From Congeria kusceri (Eukaryota; Mollusca; Bivalvia; Myida; Dreissenidae), in the NCBI GenBank assembly GCA_027627225.1, contig CM051029.1, positions 8,827,715 to 8,891,714 of the forward strand: a stretch of DNA of 64,000 nt, in the 5' to 3' direction. The notes beneath the pieces were generated by a model, which made no database searches, was not told the DNA's origin, and saw only the letters and a program-made list of their open reading frames with translations. Position numbers and translations under genes: made by a program. Below, one piece after another: positions 56,961-64,000 of this stretch (positions within the stretch are counted from its first letter, which is position 1; every line of letters starts with the position of its first letter).

Positions 56961-58469
56961 CCACTAATCATGCCATTTCAATCATGTTACATTTATGTGA
57001 CAATAGGCTTAATAAAATATTATTGATATTTAAAATTTACATGAAATATGCTGCAATTGATTGGCCCAACTGTATTATAAAGCCAGTGATTAAATGTATA
57101 CAAACAACATTGTTATTCCCAAGATTCCTGTTTATTCTTTTTTAATTTTAAGATAATATTTATTTTTGATGATTTAAGTTTCGCTGACTGTTCAGCAATT
57201 ATTTTTTTAATAATAATGAATACGCAAATATAATAAAAATAGCTTTAAACGTTAAGAATTAACACATTAATTGATGTATTTTAAGACAGAACTAACTGAA
57301 TTAATAACAAATTAAATATTAAAAAGCAATAAAATCTTATTAAATCATATTAAATATCATTAAGAGCATTACTAAATACACCCATGCACTTTACAGAATT
57401 AATTCACAAATATGTTCCACCTCATAAGTTGAATTTATATTCTATAAACATTAGTAATTAAATTATTATTTTTAAAATATGAATTTTACAGCCACTATTT
57501 TTTAACAATGTTACTGTGTGCACAAATGTCGCCAGCAATTTACTTTCCCGAAACAACCTTTTTTGATTAATGCCGCTACTTTGAACGATGGTGCTCAATT
57601 CATACAGATACTAATACTTTTAAAAAGGGATTATTGTTTTTTGTAGGAAAATGTGTATTTCCTCATTTTCTATCTACGCAATGTATTACTCTTTAGGCTA
57701 ACCAATGTCTACCAGGTCGAGCGCAGACAACTGCTTGAGCGATACTGTACATTTTGTGTCAGCTAGTTATAATATTAAAGTGTTAATACATTATGCATAT
57801 TATGCCTAACGTCGATTCATTTGTGTCATCTATCAATCAGTAAATAATAAAATAAGGTTAGTTTAATATTTCAAACAGTAAAGTTGGTTTCGTGAAACCC
57901 GAGAAAACGTTCAAATTTGGAACAAACATCATCCCACTCAGTTGATGGCGACATTCAAATAAGGAAATGTACCAGTAATTATGTTTTTCATGTACTTATT
58001 GTTCTTATATACTATATTTAATAGTCAAATAAAAATATCACAAAAAACTTCAGATCTCATTTCCTAAAGTTTAAATAAGTATTAACGAAATACATGTATG
58101 TGAATACAGAAATTAGATTTGGATCGTTTTAAATCGATTGCTGGTAAGAAAGAATTGTAAATGAAATTTTAAATTTTAAACAGTGTACACAAATCAATTT
58201 CTTGACCATTAGGTACAGCATATTTCAAATAGCTAGAATTTGATAATTCGAAAATACGCAACAACGCTGACCCGTTTTGAAACTTCATATGCCCGCAAAT
58301 CCCCGTCTAATCGCCATATATTTAAAAAGTACATGTTTATAATCACGCGTATATGAGAAACCATCAGCATTTTTAAATTCAGTGGTTGTGATACCGCATT
58401 TTAGCTTAATACGTAAAACCATAAATAGCGCAATTTACTACTGGATTGCGGGACTTCCTGTACAGTGTA
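56961..58469. other. Gene-free AT-rich stretch
   Basis: Very AT-rich (notably 57160-57500). No exon or repeat was recognised. Confidence 0.5.
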
Positions 58470-59035
58470 AACTTCTCTTGTCGCACAATTTGTTTACTGC
58501 CAACGGTTCGAGTCTCGATGCCCGGACCTAATCAGACAGCCGCGGGAACCTCACGCGCTCCTACTGGATGTAGCCCGAAGCCTCCGTTTCCGAGAGAGTT
58601 AGCAATTGCGCACCGCTGCTTTACTACCCATGTATATTGCTATTGATATACAGGCAAAATGTCTCCTGGCGCATAATTTCTCAGCGCCAAACGGTTTGAG
58701 CATCGATGCCCTGAATTAAACAGGCAGCCGCGGGAACCTAAAGTGCTCCTACCGGTCGTGGTCCGACGCCTCTCGGCCGTATTGTTCCCGAGAAACGCAT
58801 TAATAGAGTCTAAATACTCAAAACGTATCCTGGCCTACGTGTTGCGAAACACTACTTCCGGTTTGCATGCATTGGTATTAATATATTGTATGGATCGAAA
58901 ACATTATCCTGACACTGACCTCGGTTAGCAGCAGTGCAGCGCTGTCTTACTTAGCGTGTATATTCATTCGTTTTAATATGTAGACAAACGCATCCTTGCG
59001 CACAATTTCACACGATTTGAGCATTATTTATGAAA
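58470..59035. repeat. GC-rich tandem-duplicated repeat, about 2.2 copies
   Basis: 'cgcacaattt...acggttcgagtctcgatgcc' (58482) recurs as 'cgcataattt...acggtttgagcatcgatgcc' (58670), and its start recurs again near 58996. 'gcagccgcgggaacct' is shared. GGTTCGAGTCT resembles a pol III B box, so a SINE-like origin is possible. Open frames here are not supported as genes. Confidence 0.7.
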
Positions 59036-60056
59036 ATAGCATTATTAATTAAAATAATTGAGTCACAATAATTACTGTTTAGCTTAAATACACATGGTGA
59101 TATAATGTACATACTTCTACGTTGTATCATATACCCTATACATGATTAGGCTGATGAAGAATGTACATATTTGATTATTATTCCTAGTGAAGTCACGCAT
59201 TTATGGCACATTTGAGTGGCAGTATTTAAAAGGGCGTTTAAGTTATTGGTTTTATGTTTAAACTCGCTACAACAGGAGCATGGATATTGCTATTACTAAC
59301 TTGTGTTGTTATTCTATTCTAATAGCAACTTGAACTAATGTTCATCATTATATTTTCTATTAAAACTTCAATTGTGCTTGTGCATTTTTAAACACAGAAC
59401 GTCGTGTTGAAACTATATAAATAGGTGGTCCAGGATGCTACTTAAAAATATATATTAATCAGAACAATAAACTCTAATGACAAAAACACGTTTACGCTTC
59501 ATCTTTTGGGTGAAGAATCGAATGTTCGTATATCTATATTAGTTTTAGTTGAAAAAGTATGTGATGTTTTCATTCTAAACACATGTATTGTGGTTACGAA
59601 ACATTTATATAGAACAAAGATATGCGATATTGCGCACGAGCGAATGATGCTTTTTGCTTGAGCATGACAATAAACATCCTATAACTCATTTTACAGTGTT
59701 GCCAATTGTAAAATTGCTAATAAAAATGTGATTATCTAAATTATGACTTAGAAAAAAAAAAAAGCTCCATACTGAAGCTAGGCTAGAAACCTTTTCCCAA
59801 GCATCAATAAACAGAATAAAAATAACAGGAATTCTACGACATTTCCGTGGATACGCTATTGGTATTTAAAACATACGGTAATCATGGCTGGTACATTCTA
59901 TTAGCACATAGAACATTGACTTCATGCGGCGAAATTAGGCTTCATGCAATTTAGTATAGATTGATGGTCAAGTGTCCTAGCATATGTATAACGTTAACAC
60001 CATACACTTTAAAAGGTTACATGTATTGAAGACACAGAAGTGGTTTATTTTAGCCG
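59036..60056. other. Gene-free AT-rich stretch
   Basis: Nothing recognisable beyond an A-run near 59751-59762. Confidence 0.5.
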
Positions 60057-60260
60057 CATATGTATAACATTTATTTAAACATCCTACAGATCAGTCATGA
60101 TTCATATGTATAACATTTATTTTAACATCCTACAGATCAATCATGATACATATGTATAACATTTATTTTAACATCCTATAGTTCACTCATGATTCATATG
60201 TATAACATTTATTTTAACATCCTACAGATCAATAATGATACATATGTATAACATTTATTT
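60057..60260. repeat. 46-bp minisatellite, about 4.5 copies
   Basis: The unit 'catatgtataacatttattt' plus 'taacatcctacagatcaatcatgat' is repeated at 46-bp spacing from 60057. The fifth copy is cut after 'catatgtataacatttattt'. Confidence 0.92.
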
Positions 60261-61487
60261 TTCTGAACGTATTATTGACTCAACATCCGAAGTTTGTATT
60301 CGAAGATTGTTTTTAATGAATTTAGATGGATGATGCCCACGTAAAATACTAAATGCGTTCTTTTTAAAAGAAAAACGAGCTTAGATCGTGAAACTCTTTG
60401 CTATGTCATTGCATTTAAGGAAATACCAATCTCTTTTACGCACGTAATTATCTCCTATTGGATGTTTGTCTCCTAGCTGACTTGTAGACAATTGTACACA
60501 CTTAATATATACGCATTTTGACTATGCATATCTTGTGTATGCATTGTTGCTCTATTAGATAATACACTATTAGTAACAGAACCTGAACTAACTGGAGATG
60601 ATCATCATTAAATACCTCTTTGAAATTGTAAAATACTGTGTATGATAATAACACTTAGTATTAAGTGAATAGAGAAAAAGAATATGTCACGAGAATAAAT
60701 GCATCTCTGAACACGTTACACAATGTTAACGATTATGAAAAGTTGGTACAATACCATTCTCGGACTATTAAAACAGGAAAAGGGTATGACTTATTAAAAA
60801 AAAGTTTACACTTTATAACAGACATCGTGTGGTGTGTTATTGTGTTCATAGGCACAAACGCTAAACAAAACATATTAAAGAAAAGGTAAACGTGAAGCAG
60901 TTTGCAAGGCACATCAAAATCCATCTGATATTTAGACTGTTTTGATGCTGAAATGTTACGTTTGTTTATCTTCAATATCGCACCTTAGATCAATATAAAT
61001 TATGTACGCACAGTGCATCAAACTGTATTATATTTACGATAGCATCTGCGCTTTAGTTCCGTAATTTAGTTGCCCAAAGTTAATCACTTAGAAACATATT
61101 ACGAAAAGAGGCAAATACTTGGTAATTTACTAATAATTTTTGCAATAATGTATGCCAATCCCGTATATTTTAAAAATATAACCATATGTTTTAATACGTA
61201 TTGCATGCGTGTTCATATTTATCTATTGTCGGTCGAGTGTGTTGATTGTTTTTATACAAATGGCGAATTATATCTCCATCAATCATCATATCAAACCTTT
61301 AAACTCTGGAATATAAAATTTATCGAGCAAATATGTTTCCCTTATTAAATCTTTGCGGCAATAATCAGTTCTCCCTCAAGGTTACATAGTGCATTGTAAT
61401 AATAAAGAATGTCTTTGCACCTAGACGAAAAACGTACGGTAGGACTTAACGCCACGTGTCTAGGACTTTACGCCACGTGTCGCATTC
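60261..61487. other. Gene-free stretch before the LINE
   Basis: No supported gene. Immediately 5' of the LINE a 21-bp direct repeat ('taggacttaacgccacgtgt' then 'taggactttacgccacgtgt') spans about 61440-61481. Confidence 0.5.
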
Positions 61488-63673
61488 CGTGTTTTCCATT
61501 AAATCATTGAAACGCGGTAAAGCTTATGGCAGTGATTGTTTATTAAATGAATATTTATTGGAATGTAAAGATAGTATTTCTGCGCATATTTGTGACTTAT
61601 TCAATTCTATTTTAAGCTCAGGATTTTATCCGGCAAAGTGGACAGAGGGTATTATAATTCCTATACATAAAAAAGGTATTGCTTCGGATGTAAATAACTA
61701 TAGGGGTATTACACTTCTTAGCTGCTTATCTAAGCTTTTTACAACAGTTGTCAATACTCGCATCGAAACATTCTGTAATAACTTTAACATTATTTCGGAC
61801 GCACAATTTGGTTTTAGGAAAGGGAGGTCCACTGTTGATGCAATATTTATATTAATGTCTTTAGTTCAAAAATATGTTAATGAAAATAAAAGATTGTATG
61901 TTGTATATGTTGATATGATGAAATGTTTTGATACTATATATAGAAATGCACTATGGTTCAAATTATATAAATGTGGCATAGAAGGTAAATTACTGAGAAT
62001 TATAAAAAATATGTACGAAAATGTTAAATCTTGTGTTAAACATTGCTCAAATTTTTCTGATTATTTTAGCTATGCAGTTGGACTACGTCAAGGGGAAGTA
62101 TTGTCACCTCTGTTATTTTCATTGTTTGTAGAGGATTTAGAACTGTTTTTGCAAGAAAGCAATTCATCTGGTTTGAATATTGACGATATAACATTGATTT
62201 TGTTGCTTTTTGCCGATGATATGGCAATTGTAGGTAAAACACCTGAAGAAGTTCAAAACCATTTAGATCGCTTGCTTGAATATTGCAATACTTGGGGGTT
62301 TAAGGTTAATATTAATAAGACAAAAATCATGGTATTTCGAAAACGTGGTCGATTGTTACCTCCCGAAAAGTGGACGTATGATGGTCAACCAATAGAAGTT
62401 GTAAATGATTTCAATTATCTCGGAACAGTTTTTAATTATACCGGCAACTTTAATTTGAACCAAGAATATCTATCTGGTAAAGCACTTAAAGCCATGAATA
62501 TTTTATTCAACAAATGTAAGGAATTTGATTTAAAACCTGAAACCATTTGTCAGTTGTTTGACGCCTTCGTGGGATCAATTTTAAATTATGCATGTGAAGT
62601 GTGGGGAAACACAAAGTCTAAAGAAATAGAACGAATTCACCTAAAATTTTGCAAAAGATTACTGAATGTTAATAAAACCACGTGCAATGCAGCGGTTTAT
62701 GGCGATTTAGGTAGATATCCTCTTTTTATAAATCGTTATATTAGAATTTTAAAATACTGGTTTAAGTTATCAAATACTGACAACATTATATTAAAAACGG
62801 TATACTTACAGGCCCTTCAAGATAGTCAGAATGGCCACACTAATTGGGTTTCAAATGTTAAGAAGCTTTTTGACAATTACGGGGTTTCCTATGTATTTGA
62901 TGATGTCAATGCTGTCGATGTTAATGTGTTTTTATGCCAATTTAAAAGTAGAATTATTGATATGTATACCCAGGATTGGTATAGAACAGTAGATAATAGC
63001 CCTGTGTTAGACATGTATCGTTTATTTAAACCTGTGTATGGCTATGAATGTTATTTAGATATTGTTCCCAAATCCTTAAGATCATATATTGCTAAATTAA
63101 GATTATCAGTTTTACCGCTTAGAATTCAAATTGGTCGATATGCGTCTCAAAATATTCCTAGAAACGAAAGATATTGTCTTTGTTGTAACGAAATTGATAT
63201 TGAAGACGAATTTCATTTTATTTGAAAATGCTTAAATTTTATCGATATTAGAAAAAAATATATAAAACGATTTTACTACAATAGACCGTCTGTTCACAAA
63301 TTTCATCAATTATTAAAAAGTAATAATAAAAATGAACTTATAATGCTAGCTAAGTATATTAAAGAAGCGCTAAAAATAAGAAATACCTTCCTGAACACTA
63401 CTGTGTAACTTACACAGAGTTGTCCTCCTTTACACTAAAAACATTAATTAAAAATGACCGTTGTTTTCCTGTTATTCATACAACTATCTCTGTATTTTAT
63501 GTGTTTATTTTATGTGTTTATGTGTATCCGTGTTTACAAATATTTTATGAGCATAATTAAATGTTAAAATGATATAACGTGACAAAATGCATGTAAGATT
63601 ATGATGTGTTTAGATGATGTACTATGTACAAATCTTAATAAACTGTCTTGTCTTGTCTTGTCGTGTTTTCCAT
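61488..63673 (+). mobile_element. 5'-truncated non-LTR retrotransposon (LINE) with target-site duplication
   Basis: CGTGTTTTCCAT occurs at 61488-61499 and again at 63662-63673, bracketing the element exactly: a 12-bp perfect target-site duplication. The body begins inside the reverse transcriptase frame, so the endonuclease part is lost by 5' truncation. The 3' end has AATAAA (63637-63642) and a TCTTG pentanucleotide tail (about 63646-63661), like the tail of the fragment at 45.8 kb. The clade is not assigned. Confidence 0.92.
61500..63407 (+). pseudogene. LINE reverse transcriptase ORF (5'-truncated, one internal stop)
   Basis: The frame shows the RT blocks in order: GKAYGSDCLLNEYL, PIHKKG..NYRGITLLSCLSK, AQFGFRKGRSTVDAI, YVDMMKCFD (block A Asp), GLRQGEVLSPLLF (block B), LLFADDMAIVG (block C, FADD) and NINKTKIMVF. 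A C-terminal C-x2-C...EDEFHF zinc-knuckle-like motif follows. TGA at 63223-63225 interrupts the frame just after EDEFHFI. The same frame then continues about 60 codons to TAA at 63405-63407, so only one substitution disables it. The GTG/ATG-like start upstream at 61456 is host flank, not a real start. The element copies RNA at nicked DNA targets; this copy is not autonomous. Confidence 0.92.
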
Positions 63674-64000
63674 ACGATATGGACACACTCTACATCGCCT
63701 GATCTGAAAATACATATTTATGTATTATTATATTATTATGCCTTTAGTTATCGTGTATGCTGGATGTTTACCTGTAAACCCGTTAAAATACGATGTGCAT
63801 TTTATTCATGTATTGTAATTCAATAGCAAAGCATTATTATATTTAATGAAAGTACCAAGAGGAAATAATTGGATTTGCAGCACTAAAAGAATTTTAGTTA
63901 AATAAATAATAATGTAGACATAATAACACACATCGTTTGCATATACCTTTGCACACAGTTTTTCAACCGTATATTTTAATGTAAGTCGTTCTAATATACA
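63674..64000. other. Gene-free AT-rich flank
   Basis: No exon or repeat was recognised up to the window end. Confidence 0.5.

Overview
The window reads as one stretch of a large, AT-rich, intron-rich and repeat-rich animal nuclear genome. Genes are split into short exons with GT/AG borders, proteins are of metazoan receptor type (Ig, fibronectin III, C-type lectin, receptor tyrosine phosphatase), and much of the rest is satellite, microsatellite, fold-back elements and non-LTR retrotransposons. A mollusc, most likely a bivalve, fits best. The tandem array at 9.3-11.9 kb resembles the repeat cores of bivalve pearl/HINE-like elements. The fragment at 19.0 kb resembles a palindromic repeat I associate from memory with dreissenid mussels. 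Neither link could be searched.

My reading is that the window is a cluster of immune-type receptor genes and their broken relatives. On the + strand: (1) 3.7-7.9 kb, a decayed receptor with an FN3 exon, a transmembrane exon and a degenerate protein tyrosine phosphatase domain; (2) 23.1-24.1 kb and 26.9-28.9 kb, two paralogous C-type lectin-domain pseudogenes; (3) 30.3-30.7 kb, a signal-peptide exon plus an Ig V-like half-exon that runs into a (TAG)n tract; (4) 45.1-55.7 kb (with a possible signal-peptide exon at 34.7 kb), a receptor with six Ig exons, an FN3 exon, a transmembrane exon and three tail exons. On the minus strand, 43.4-42.5 kb holds a signal peptide plus one Ig-like exon. Almost all receptor exons are symmetrical phase 1-1, so domains can be exchanged or lost without breaking frame.

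The most interesting point is the tail of receptor (4). It contains a textbook ITAM (D-x2-Y-x2-L-x7-Y-x2-L) and a CD28-like YVNM motif. Receptor (1) shares its FN3 and transmembrane exons but carries a phosphatase-like domain. The two look like a pair with related outer or membrane parts and opposite signalling ends. Receptor (4) has two single-base lesions as read, one in an Ig exon and one in a G-run of the transmembrane exon. Each could be pseudogenisation or a consensus error.

Both receptor loci lie downstream of copies of the same non-coding segment (0.6-2.5 kb and 39.5-40.6 kb), which suggests that a larger unit was duplicated. Mobile DNA includes a 5'-truncated LINE with a perfect 12-bp target duplication (61.5-63.7 kb), a second related LINE fragment (45.8-46.7 kb), a 2.5-kb segment bounded by 26-bp inverted repeats (31.4-33.9 kb) and two fold-back elements. 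Exon borders were placed by eye from splice signals and reading phase. Weakly conserved exons may be missed.
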